Below, in pieces: positions 55,646 to 64,000 of a stretch of 64,000 bases of DNA. The stretch comes from Umbelopsis isabellina (Eukaryota; Mucoromycota; Umbelopsidomycetes; Umbelopsidales; Umbelopsidaceae). The notes beneath the pieces are model-generated. The model saw nothing but the letters and a program-made list of their open reading frames with translations. It was not told the origin of the DNA and did no database searches. Position numbers and translations under genes: made by a program. The stretch lies in assembly GCA_016758905.1 (NCBI GenBank), contig JAEPQZ010000015.1:434001-498000 (forward strand), read 5' to 3'. How positions within the stretch are numbered: the stretch's first letter is position 1; every line of letters starts with the position of its first letter.

Positions 55646-58468
55646 ATGATGGGTAGCAAAAGCGTGAAAGACAATACAAAAAATTCAGACGAGAACATCC
55701 CCATGCAAAAGTCTGCCAAGCAGGCCACCAAAAAGGAGCCCAAGCACCCCCTCAAGGAAGGAGATCAAGATGATGAGCCTTCTGACGTCGAGTCTGACGG
55801 TGCCGATACCAACCCTGACTATGAAGATGCCACTAATGATCAAGACAAACAAGCCGATGCGGCTGCTGACTCTGATGTCAGTGATGTCAGCGATGTTGAA
55901 GATGATGATGATGAAGAAGAAGAAGAAGATGAAGATGATCACACAGAAAAGCTTACTCAGGCCCTAGTTGGCCGCAAGGTGAACAAGTCTGGCAAGGTCT
56001 TGGATGATGATGGCAACGTCGTCGGCAAGATTGCCTCTGGTAACAAGAAGAAGGCTGTTGGCCGCCGAGTCAAGGAAGGCGGTGTCATCTCCGACAGCAA
56101 GGGTACTTTCATTGCCAGTGTTATCCCCACTGAGGAAGCCGAAAACTTGGTCAAGCAAACTGAAGAAGCTGCCAAGGAGGAAGAAGCTCAACCCGAGCAA
56201 GCTGAACAGCAGGAAGAAAATACTGAAGAAAACCCTGAGGAGAACCCTGAGGAGGAGAACGCTGAAGGCCAAGACGCCGAAGCTGACAAGGCTGACGAAG
56301 AAGACCCTGAAGCTGCCGAAGAGGCCAAGGAAGAAGATCCTGAAGCCACTGAAGAAGCCGACGAGGCCAAGCAAGATCAAGCTGAGGCTGATCAAGAAGA
56401 TGCCCCTCAAGAAGAGGACAAGCAGGAAGAAGATGAAGAAAATAAACAAGAACTCCCTACTGTCGATGAGTCTGGCAAGATCCTCAGCGAAACCGGAGAA
56501 GTCCTTGGCAAGCTCGTCAAGGGTAACCGCAAGAAGCTCGCTGGTATGTCTGTCGACAAGGACGGCAACGTTGTCGATGACGAAGGCAATGTCGTCGGCA
56601 CTGCTGAACTCGATCAGCCTTTGGAAGAAGAAGACAAAGAAGAACTCCCTACTGTCGATGAGTCTGGCAAGATTGTCAGTGAAACCGGAGAAGTCCTTGG
56701 CAAGCTCACCAAGGGTAACCGCAAGAAGCTTGCTGGCATGTCTGTCGACAAGGAAGGCAATGTCCTCGATGACGAAGGCAATGTCGTTGGCACTGCTGAA
56801 TTTGATAAGCCTTTGGAAAAGGAACCTTTCCTTCCCGATGATGCTCCCACTGTTGACGAGTCTGGCAAGATCGTCAGCGAGAGCGGCCAAGTTCTCGGTC
56901 AGCTCGTCAAGGGTAACCGCAAGAAGCTCGCTGGCATGAAGGTCGATGAAGAAGGCAATGTCGTTGATGAAGACGGCAACGTCATCGGTACTGCCGAGCT
57001 CGATAAGCCCAAAGAAAACGAGCCTTTCCTTCCTGACGATTCTCCCACCGTTGATGAATCTGGCAAAATCATGAGCGAGAGCGGAGACGTTCTTGGCAAG
57101 CTTGTCAAGGGCAACCGCAAGAAGCTCGCTGGCATGAAGGTTGACGAAGAAGGCAATGTCGTCGACGAAGAAGGCAATACCGTTGGCAAAGCTGAATGGG
57201 ACCAACCCGAAGAGAAGAAGCCTTACCTCCCTGAAGATGCTCCCACTGTTGACGAATCTGGAAAGATTCTCAGTGACAGCGGCGAAGAAATTGGCAAGCT
57301 CGTTGAGGGTAGCCGCAAGAAGCTCGCTGGCATGAAGGTCGATGAAGATGGCAATGTCGTTGACGAAGAAGGCAATGTCATTGGAAAGGCAGAAATCTAT
57401 GCTCCTGAAGAGCCCGAAGTCAAGAAGCCTTTGCCTGAAGATGCTCCTACCATTGACGAATCTGGCAAGATCATGAGCGAGAGCGGCAAGGTTCTTGGCG
57501 AATTGGTCAAGGGCAACCGCCATAAGCTTGCTGGCTGCCAAGTCGATGAAGAAGGCAATGTCTTGGACAATGAAGGCACTATTGTCGGAAGAGCCGAATA
57601 CACCAAAGAAGAAGTCAAGGAACCTTTCTTGCCTGAAGACGCTCCTACCGTTGATGAATCTGGAAAGATCATGAGCGAGAGCGGTGAAGTCGTCGGTAAG
57701 CTCATCAAGGGCAACCGCCACAAGCTTGCTGGTCGCCAAGTTGATGAAGATGGCAATGTCGTTGATGAAGATGGCAAGACCATTGGCAAGGCTGAATTGG
57801 ATAAGCCTGAAGAACAGACTGAGGAAGAGAAGCAGAAGCAGGCTGAACAAGAAGAACAAGACAAGATCGCTGACCAAATGAGCGGCTTTATTGAAAATGC
57901 TCTTAATCAAATCAAACCTATCCTTAAAACTATTACTGAACAAATCGAAACCGAGGAGCGCAAGCCTGAAAAGGAACGCGACGAAGAAGGTCTTGTCAAG
58001 TCTGTTAAGCCTTTGATCGAGCAAGGTTCCGACATCTTGAACGAAACCAACGGTGCTATCCGTGGACTTGACCCCACTGGCAAGGTTGCCAAACGCGCTC
58101 AAGCTAAATCTGCTGAACGCAAGGCTTCTGATGCTGAATATCGCCTTGCTGATCTTTTGAGTCAACTTACCGGTGAAGTTACCAAGACCATTGACAACGC
58201 CAAGAAGAAGATTGCCAACATGCCCAAGGCCAAGGAGGAGCTTAGCCCACTTTGGACTTTGTTGCAAAACCCATTGCTCCAAATTCTCGCTGCTGTTGGT
58301 TTGCTCTTGAGCGGTGTTCTTGGCTTGGTGGGAAATATCCTCAACGGCCTCGGTCTCGGAGGATTAGTCAACAATCTTTTGGGCGGTCTTGGTCTGGACA
58401 AGATTCTCAAGAACCTTGGCATCAGTGGAATCTTTGGTGGCGTAAAAAAGACAGTTGGTTTGAAATAA
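55646..58468 (+). CDS. LEA-domain-type protein with seven DUF3659 repeats (module 2)
   Basis: A single exon of 940 aa, the largest intron-free frame of the right half. The N-terminus is acidic (VEDDDDEEEEEDEDDH) and is followed by a degenerate repeat (VGRKVNKSGKVLDDDGNVVG) and a Glu/Ala-rich stretch. Seven repeats of about 64-68 residues then run from 56453 to about 57810, each of the form P-T-[VI]-D-E-S-G-K-I ... KGNRKKLAG ... VD-x-x-GNVVD-x-x-G. After a helical region (NQIKPILKTITEQIETEE; KAKEELSPLWTLLQNP) the protein ends with a hydrophobic Gly/Leu-rich segment (LLLSGVLGLVGNILNGLGLG), which may bind membrane. The last ~200 residues match the C-terminal domain (DUF6987-type) of ascomycete LEA-domain proteins. 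Codon use is strongly biased, suggesting high expression. Confidence 0.88.
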   Translation: MMGSKSVKDNTKNSDENIPMQKSAKQATKKEPKHPLKEGDQDDEPSDVESDGADTNPDYEDATNDQDKQADAAADSDVSDVSDVEDDDDEEEEEDEDDHTEKLTQALVGRKVNKSGKVLDDDGNVVGKIASGNKKKAVGRRVKEGGVISDSKGTFIASVIPTEEAENLVKQTEEAAKEEEAQPEQAEQQEENTEENPEENPEEENAEGQDAEADKADEEDPEAAEEAKEEDPEATEEADEAKQDQAEADQEDAPQEEDKQEEDEENKQELPTVDESGKILSETGEVLGKLVKGNRKKLAGMSVDKDGNVVDDEGNVVGTAELDQPLEEEDKEELPTVDESGKIVSETGEVLGKLTKGNRKKLAGMSVDKEGNVLDDEGNVVGTAEFDKPLEKEPFLPDDAPTVDESGKIVSESGQVLGQLVKGNRKKLAGMKVDEEGNVVDEDGNVIGTAELDKPKENEPFLPDDSPTVDESGKIMSESGDVLGKLVKGNRKKLAGMKVDEEGNVVDEEGNTVGKAEWDQPEEKKPYLPEDAPTVDESGKILSDSGEEIGKLVEGSRKKLAGMKVDEDGNVVDEEGNVIGKAEIYAPEEPEVKKPLPEDAPTIDESGKIMSESGKVLGELVKGNRHKLAGCQVDEEGNVLDNEGTIVGRAEYTKEEVKEPFLPEDAPTVDESGKIMSESGEVVGKLIKGNRHKLAGRQVDEDGNVVDEDGKTIGKAELDKPEEQTEEEKQKQAEQEEQDKIADQMSGFIENALNQIKPILKTITEQIETEERKPEKERDEEGLVKSVKPLIEQGSDILNETNGAIRGLDPTGKVAKRAQAKSAERKASDAEYRLADLLSQLTGEVTKTIDNAKKKIANMPKAKEELSPLWTLLQNPLLQILAAVGLLLSGVLGLVGNILNGLGLGGLVNNLLGGLGLDKILKNLGISGIFGGVKKTVGLK
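56453..57810 (+). repeat. Seven tandem repeats of about 195-205 bp
   Basis: In-frame repeats within the DUF3659 gene. They are alike at DNA level as well as in protein (for example AAGCTCGCTGGCATGAAGGT recurs), which points to recent amplification or ongoing homogenisation. Confidence 0.9.
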
Positions 58469-58810
58469 GCGGATGAATGTATTGACATCCCCAAACCCTG
58501 TATAATTTAGCTGATGCATGTTATTATTTGCCACAAATTTGTATATGTTATTAACCTGAAATAAATAAATTGCTCTTACTATTTTGTAACATAACTACGA
58601 GGTTCTCGACCGAATTATCATATATGATTTGAAGGGGGGTGGCACAGAAACAGCGTCTCAATTAACAGCTGTTTTCTCAGGATTTATTAATGACGTTCCA
58701 ATGTCAGCATTAATTGCTTCTAACGGTAATCCCACTTGGGAACAATCGGCTTCCCACTCCAGGCACTGCTGGTCACAAAAATTTGGATCTGCGCGCAGTC
58801 ACACTCGCCA
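58469..58810. other. Intergenic, no gene seen
   Basis: 3'UTR of the DUF3659 gene (AATAAA near 58561) and the promoter of the next gene. The open frame from 58736 continues upstream of the chosen ATG at 58811 without family similarity. Confidence 0.45.
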
Positions 58811-59284
58811 ATGCCTTCTACCAACACCAAATGGTCTGAGCTGTTGCATCAGACTAAAGATGCACCTGCACTGCAGCAATTTATAGATGATTTGAGTGAG
58901 GAGAATGCACCCGAGCCTACTATTAAGACGTTCAAAGACGCGACCTATCGATCTTGGCCGACGTTAGGCATTTCGTTCTGCTTTACAATAGCCAACGGCG
59001 AAGAACAGCTGGATTCCATAGACATCTTCAATGGTCGGCCGCAAGATAAATTCAGCGTCTATTGTGGAGAGCATCCTCTTGGTTTATCTTCGTCAAGCAA
59101 AGCCCATGAAATTGTGTCAGCACTAGGAGAGCCTATCAAGAAAGGCGGCGGTGGCAACACACGTATGCCATGTTGGGTTCAATATGATACGGACCAAGGT
59201 TTCAGTGTACAAGTCAATCTAGATGGCGTTCACTGGGAGGATCGTGAAATGAGCTGGACATCAATGGCTATTTTTGAAGATTAG
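58811..59284 (+). CDS. Conserved fungal protein of unknown function
   Basis: A single exon of 157 aa starting MPSTNTKWSELLHQTKD. It has the pattern of a widespread fungal hypothetical family: YRSWPTLGISFCF, then LDSIDIFNG, VSALGEPIKKGGGG, and a strand-rich end (FSVQVNLDGVHWEDREMSW). The final Trp and hydrophobic residues suggest a small beta-rich cytosolic domain. There is no signal peptide or membrane segment if the start at 58811 is right. I know no function for it. Confidence 0.72.
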   Translation: MPSTNTKWSELLHQTKDAPALQQFIDDLSEENAPEPTIKTFKDATYRSWPTLGISFCFTIANGEEQLDSIDIFNGRPQDKFSVYCGEHPLGLSSSSKAHEIVSALGEPIKKGGGGNTRMPCWVQYDTDQGFSVQVNLDGVHWEDREMSWTSMAIFED

Positions 59285-59790
59285 AATAAGTAGTACACAG
59301 CAAAGCCAAACTTATCGTTGTTATCATTCACAAGGATGAGGGCAATACACATGTACATTATATTAGAGAATAGATAACTTTTTGAGTTCTGAAATGCATA
59401 GATTAGAGTGTATCTTAGCAAGCAGTCATTTTGACAACCTTGTGGTGCACGCTTGTGGTACACGATTGTAGAGCACAAGAACATACTGTGCGTTACGTGA
59501 CCGTTAGCAACATCAATTTTATATCATAAATTAAGAAACATACTACAACAATCAATCCAGTTCATTTTTAGGTTTTGATATGACATCTCCAATAAACCAA
59601 TATATTTGTAATGGCTCAAGATAATAATATCAATTGGATGATTCTATGTCACAGTGAGGCACCTTTTCAGTTGGTTATCCAGAGAGAAATACAGGATAAA
59701 TCATATGCTGACGTCACAACCAATATGATTGAAAGTCCTCACGAATTTTGTTGCGCCCCTAAAGACAATCTGTAATTACTTGCATTCACC
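59285..59790. other. Intergenic, no gene seen
   Basis: AT-rich spacer before the SWP73 gene. Several AATAAA/TTTATA-like signals, no coding character. Confidence 0.5.
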
Positions 59791-61635
59791 ATGATGCCAG
59801 GGTACCCTCAACACCCAGGTGGAGTCCCACCTAACATGATGCAACAAATGCCGCCTCAGGTACCACAGCAGGCAACTGGATTGCCTCAAGGTACGCAACT
59901 GCAGTATCGCAAGCGACCCACTGGCGATGGCGATACCCTTGCCAGACATATCAAGTAAATATTTTACTATAATCGCGTAATCACCGCGTTTTCTTCGTTA
60001 CTGATATCGTTGGACATATAGAAAAAAGAGACCAACGGAAAGAAATATGCCAGCCAAAGTAAATATCAAATATTGACTGAATGAGGCATGACACGCACGA
60101 AATTAACCCATTGAATCTAGATTGACACGTTTGTGCCCGAATCCAAACTCTACACAGAATTATGTGAATTCGAGAAAAAGATCGATTCCACCATTATGCG
60201 TAAGCGACTGGATATACAGGAAGCAGTAGGAAAGCCCACCAAAACGATGCGTACTTTGCGAATCTTCGTATCAAATACGGCTGCAGATCAGCCATCGCAG
60301 CAGTCCTCCAACGATATGGACGATGATGGGCTTGACCTCAGTAGCGGAAGTGCTCCTTCATGGACGCTTCGTTTAGAAGGACGATTGCTCGATGTAAGTC
60401 GAACCCAGTATGATGTTCATACCTGCATAAAAACACTAAACTTATCCGTATATGTAATCACAGCCGCCAATTCCAACCAAAAAGGCACAGCCTGTTCAAA
60501 AATTTACATCTTTTTTCAGATCTATTGTTGTCAAGCTCGATCGTAATCCTAATTTATATCCAGAGGGAAACATCATTGAATGGCAAAAGCAACCCGGTGG
60601 CACCGACAATGATGGAATAGAAATCAAACGCAAAGGAGATACAACAGTGAATGCTCGCATCTTGCTCGAATTGGATTACAATCCACCGAAATTCAAACTT
60701 GGTCCCATGCTGTGCGACATGTTGGATATGAAGTTGGAGACAAAACCCCAAATCATGATTGGAATCTGGAAATATATACAGGTATGATTTCAACGTAGTG
60801 GCCCGTGCTGCTTTTGACAGTCATGGCTGACAGGTATTTTGCAGCAAAACAAATTACAAGGATCTGAAGATAAGCGACTAGTGCAGTGTGATCAAAAACT
60901 GCAACAGGTAAGATTACACTAAATAAAGGCTAAGTGGGAAATAAGCGATGCAATTATTGACATCTGCTTATTGCACAGCTCTTTGGCATGCCACAAGTTC
61001 AGTTCTCTCATATCCCTGCGTTGATTGATCAACATTTGTCTCGACCTGATCCGATTGTCATCGATTATACCATCAGGTAAGCGATCATTCGGAAACGTAA
61101 TCACTGGGATTAGCCAGCTTGTAACACTGTCAACCATAGGGTCGATCGCGAATTCTATCAATCACGCAAGGCATATGACATTGACGTCGAGTTGGATAGC
61201 CTGCTGAAGCAGAAAATGATGACCACTGTGGCAGGAACCAATACTCAAAAAGAGATTTTGGCACTGGATGATAAGATTGTTCAATGTGTGCAGAGTATCA
61301 ACAATTCCAAGATCAAGCGTGATTTCTTGCTCCAATTTGCTGGCTCTCCTGTGGAGTTCATCAACAAGTGGATTGCTAGTCAAGCACGAGATTTGGAAAT
61401 TATCTTGGGCGAGAGCCAAGTCAATCTGGAAGAGATGCGACAGAGTGATTTCTACAAGCAACCATGGGTCAAGGAAGCCGTCTTCCACTACCTTACGTCC
61501 AAAGTAAGTCTATGCCCTACTTTTTATTGCCCATAACTGCCCATATATCGATGTGCAGCAATACTGATTTTATCTCATTAGACACAACAGCGTATGCAGG
61601 AACTATTGAACCAACAGCATAGACCACCACAATAA
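59791..61635 (+). CDS. swp73: SWI/SNF complex subunit SWP73/BAF60 (SMARCD)
   Basis: Core subunit of the SWI/SNF nucleosome remodeller; it links the complex to transcription factors. Eight exons: 59791-59954, 60022-60058, 60121-60393, 60464-60781, 60845-60907, 60979-61076, 61140-61503 and 61582-61635, giving 456 aa. A Pro/Gln-rich N-terminus (MMPGYPQHPGGVPPNM) leads to DTFVPESKLYTELCEFEKKI, then PSWTLRLEGRLLD and the FTSFFRSIVVKLD segment. A SWIB/MDM2-like domain covers residues ~230-310 (YNPPKFKLGPMLCDMLDM; QIMIGIWKYIQ; FSHIPALIDQHL). The C-terminus (FLLQFAGSPVEFINKWIASQ and YKQPWVKEAVFHYL) matches the BAF60 family closely. Length is normal. Confidence 0.95.
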
Positions 61636-61751
61636 CTAAAAAAACCAATTCTATTCCTTTCTTTGTACATTTCAAATCGAGATATAAAATCACCGCTGCT
61701 CTTTATTATACAACAAGATGTTCGCTTGCAATATTGTCTAGGATTCTAATT

Positions 61752-62911
61752 CTAGTTCGTATAGAACTTGATGCAGACAGGTTGTCGTTGCTGGACTTCA
61801 GAAATTTTGGTCAAAAAGCCAGTTGATTGGTCGATCTTGAATACAACCACATTGTGACCATCCTGCAGGTAACAAATTGTGTTAGAAAATTGGCGATAAA
61901 GCCTATAGTGGTTTTTATCACCACTATGCACTGTTCTCTTTAATTTACCTTGTTGCCGACAATGACGTACTCGCCAGATGGGTCAATGTTGAAATGACGT
62001 GGGTGCGCGCCACCAGTGCTTTGCTGGCCCACTTTGGTCAACTTGCCATTGTTTTCATTGATAGCAAAAATGCTGAAGCTATCATGTCCACGCATGGAAG
62101 CATAGAGAAACTTGCCGGAAGGCGTGATATTGATTTCAGAAGCTAAGTTAGTTCCCTGAAAGTCCTCAGGGAGAGCAGGCAGGCGTTGGATTTCCTGAAG
62201 AGTGCCATCGTTTTCGTTGATATCCAAGAAGACAATCTCATTGCTGAGCTCCGCCACAGCATAGCACCATGAATGGTGGAATGGCGTGAACACCAAGTGG
62301 CGGGGACCATCACCAGGTTGGAACTTGAACTCACTTGTAGTCTCCAATGTGCCCTGAGCCCGATCATACTTGTATACCACAGCTTTGTCATCACCAAGGT
62401 CGAGAGCAATAGCGTACTGTTCACTTGGACACAGGTTGATACTATGTGCGTGTGGGGCTTCCTGACGCTGTGCGTTCACTTTGCTCTCTCCTGAGTGTTT
62501 GATGAAGGCTTTGGCCTCACCAAGACTTCCATCAGCTTGCACGGGAAACGTCGCCACCGACCCACCGTTATAGTTGGCGACCAAGACGTGCGATCCTGCA
62601 CTATCGATAGTGATATAGCAAGGATCAGCTCCCTTCGAAGTTACCGTATTCAAAAGTTTCAAAGCTCCCGTAGTTGCGTCGCGTTCGTAGGCAGACACAG
62701 ACCCAGAATTATCCTGATCATAGTCGCTAGTTTCATTCACGCAGTACAAATAAGTTCGGTTGGGATGGAAGGCCATAAAGCTGGGATTGGTGGCTGCTGC
62801 AGCCAAAGACTCCAAGCTCAGCTGGCCGTCTTTGAACGAATACAAGTAAATACCTTCACCACCATCGTCGGTATAGCTGGATATATAGGTTTGTTGGCTT
62901 GTAGAGGACAT
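61752..62911 (-). CDS. Lactonase, 7-bladed beta-propeller (6-phosphogluconolactonase-like)
   Basis: Two exons (61949-62911 and 61752-61862) give 357 aa. The family (Lactonase/PF10282, E. coli Pgl-like) hydrolyses 6-phosphogluconolactone in the pentose phosphate pathway; some relatives are muconate-type lactonases. Typical blade sequences are NPSFMAFHPNRTYLYCVNE, VLVANYNGGSVATFPV, HAHSINLCPSEQYA, DGPRHLVFTPF, FLYASMRGHDSFSIF and GAHPRHFNIDPSGEYVIVGN. The start at 62911 (MSSTSQQTYIS) sits just before the first blade; upstream frame extensions lack similarity. It is convergent with SWP73, 117 bp apart. Confidence 0.92.
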
Positions 62912-63358
62912 AGAAAGAAGAGGTGTGTTCGCTCGGATACTAACCCAAAGGTTAATTTTGTAAGAGGTGTGACAGCTATGGCCGGCCAATAGAACGCCGG
63001 CTCCGCTGCCCAATCACACCTCATACACTGGCGACGACAATCTGCATCTGTGCTGACGTCATGAAAATCCACCTGAATGAATGCTAAACTCAGAGATTGA
63101 CGCGTCGTGTTGCCAACTAGGAGCAGTTATACTGATATCGCATCAGATCAGCATATTCTGAAAAGGTAAAGTTTGAACGCTACACATCACGCTGGCATAT
63201 CGATAATACATCTGGGTGAGCAGAGCATAAAATTTGCATCTAATATAGCTGAATAATATACCATTTGTTAATATATCAAATCACATTATGTTAAAGCCAA
63301 GCATATATCGACTGGTACAATACGTAATTGACAAACATCGTCTTTGCATAAAACAGCC
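62912..63358. other. Divergent intergenic space
   Basis: Promoter region of the lactonase gene and perhaps of a gene starting at 63359. No exon seen. Confidence 0.45.
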
Positions 63359-63415
63359 ATGCCGGCAAACAGCAGAAGCAGCTCGTTCTTGCAAATGATA
63401 GATCTCAATCAGCAG
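63359..63415 (+). CDS. Possible first exon of a gene running right (unknown)
   Basis: An ATG opens MPANSRSSSFLQMIDLNQQ, followed at once by a GTGAGT donor. One acceptor at 63456-63457 continues VNEVAKTT and then stops, so the true second exon may lie elsewhere or outside the window. The peptide looks like the N-terminus of a small coiled-coil protein. Weak support. Confidence 0.25.
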
Positions 63416-64000
63416 GTGAGTATTCACGTTGCCTGGTGTTATCAACTTGCAGCCTAGGTAAACGAGGTGGCAAAAACGACTTGAGCCTAAGTCTTATCTG
63501 CAGCTTTTTGCTCTTTACTAGCGACTCGGTTATAGCTGAACATATCAATGCATAAACGATTGTAGCTCGGAATACGAGCAATCCAGTGCGCTCTCGTAGT
63601 GCAGCACCAAGTCGGAAAACCTTAAGATGTGACTTGTCTATTTCGTAGGTCATATATGTACTTCATTTAATAGCCTGAAAACTCTGAGCACGAGAGCGCC
63701 TTTAGCCATGGTTATCGAAAAATATGCAATGTTTCGGACTGAGCATGAGAAATCTGCATTTCTTTATTCCATGCAATGATACTTTCATGCGAAAGAATTT
63801 TTTACCTACAACGCATTGCTGTATGCTGTGCTCATGCTTTTGCCACAGCATGCTTGCCACGGGAAAGTACGCATTTTAATGCTACCCTTTACGGTGATTA
63901 TACCTGATATCATGGCAATGTACATATAGAGTCAGCACAGTGGTAGAAACTGCGACCACAGCTATAAACCAACCGCTAATGACTTCGCCACTGTCATATG
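63416..64000. other. Right-end sequence, no confident gene
   Basis: AT-rich. A minus-strand frame at 63405-63653 has no recognisable domain. It may be intron or intergenic DNA of a gene outside the window. Confidence 0.4.

Noticed and set aside
56453-57810. Regular direct repeats that could suggest a CRISPR-like array
   Set aside because: They are in-frame protein repeats about 200 bp long, with no spacer variation, in a eukaryotic gene.
55964-58282. A 772-aa open frame on the minus strand inside the DUF3659 gene
   Set aside because: It is a mirror of the biased codons of the plus-strand gene: its sequence repeats in step with the sense repeats and has no domain of its own.

Overview
The window looks like nuclear DNA of a filamentous fungus, most likely an early-diverging lineage (Mucoromycota, probably Mucorales). 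Nearly every gene is broken by short introns, mostly about 40-120 nt, with GTAAGT-like donors and CTAAC/CTAAT-like branch sites. Intergenic DNA is AT-rich. The gene set is fungal: a GT15 mannosyltransferase, an AMSH deubiquitinase, SWP73/BAF60, a kinesin with a very long tail, a kelch/one-TM protein, a FAR1-type zinc-finger protein, and LEA/DUF3659 proteins. The phylum is inferred from style and gene content, not from a database search. I saw no rRNA, tRNA, CRISPR array or complete mobile element.

Layout. 1-5 kb: the 5' part of homoserine kinase (-), a divergent GT15 mannosyltransferase (+) and a RhoGAP-like Msb1/Mug8-type protein (+). 5.1-11.9 kb: one large kinesin gene (-), whose first intron appears to be GC-AG. 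12.7-18.3 kb: AMSH-type JAMM deubiquitinase, SLC49/FLVCR-like MFS transporter and a GIY-YIG/T5orf172 protein (all +). 18.4-20.8 kb: a small secreted protein with a beta/gamma-crystallin look and a 2-oxoglutarate/Fe(II) oxygenase (both -). 22.2-26.5 kb: two convergent secreted flavin amine oxidase paralogues. 28.4-33.2 kb: a tandem pair of cytochrome P450 genes with the same ten-exon plan. 33.4-35.1 kb: a cytochrome b5/acyl-CoA dehydrogenase fusion (-). 36.7-44.4 kb: kelch membrane protein, small Cys-rich secreted protein, APH-type kinase, FAR1-type zinc-finger protein and F-box protein. 46.5-48.1 kb: a PHO84-like phosphate transporter (-) with a CACGTG box upstream.

The most unusual region is 50.9-58.5 kb. 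Two head-to-head gene pairs follow each other. In each pair a small minus-strand protein ends in the same motif (core D-L-N-L, then K-A-R-[VI]-H-G-D, then T-L-A-L), and it is divergent from a plus-strand LEA-like protein carrying DUF3659-type repeats. This looks like a duplicated stress or desiccation module. The first intergenic space holds a G-quadruplex-type tract and STRE/HSE-like sites. The second LEA-like gene carries seven near-identical repeats and a hydrophobic C-terminal domain.

The window closes with a conserved fungal protein of unknown function, SWP73/BAF60 of the SWI/SNF complex (+), a lactonase/6-phosphogluconolactonase-family protein (-), and a possible first exon near the right end.

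All exon boundaries were read by eye from splice consensus, reading-frame continuity and family similarity. Summed coding lengths are multiples of three in the complete multi-exon models.
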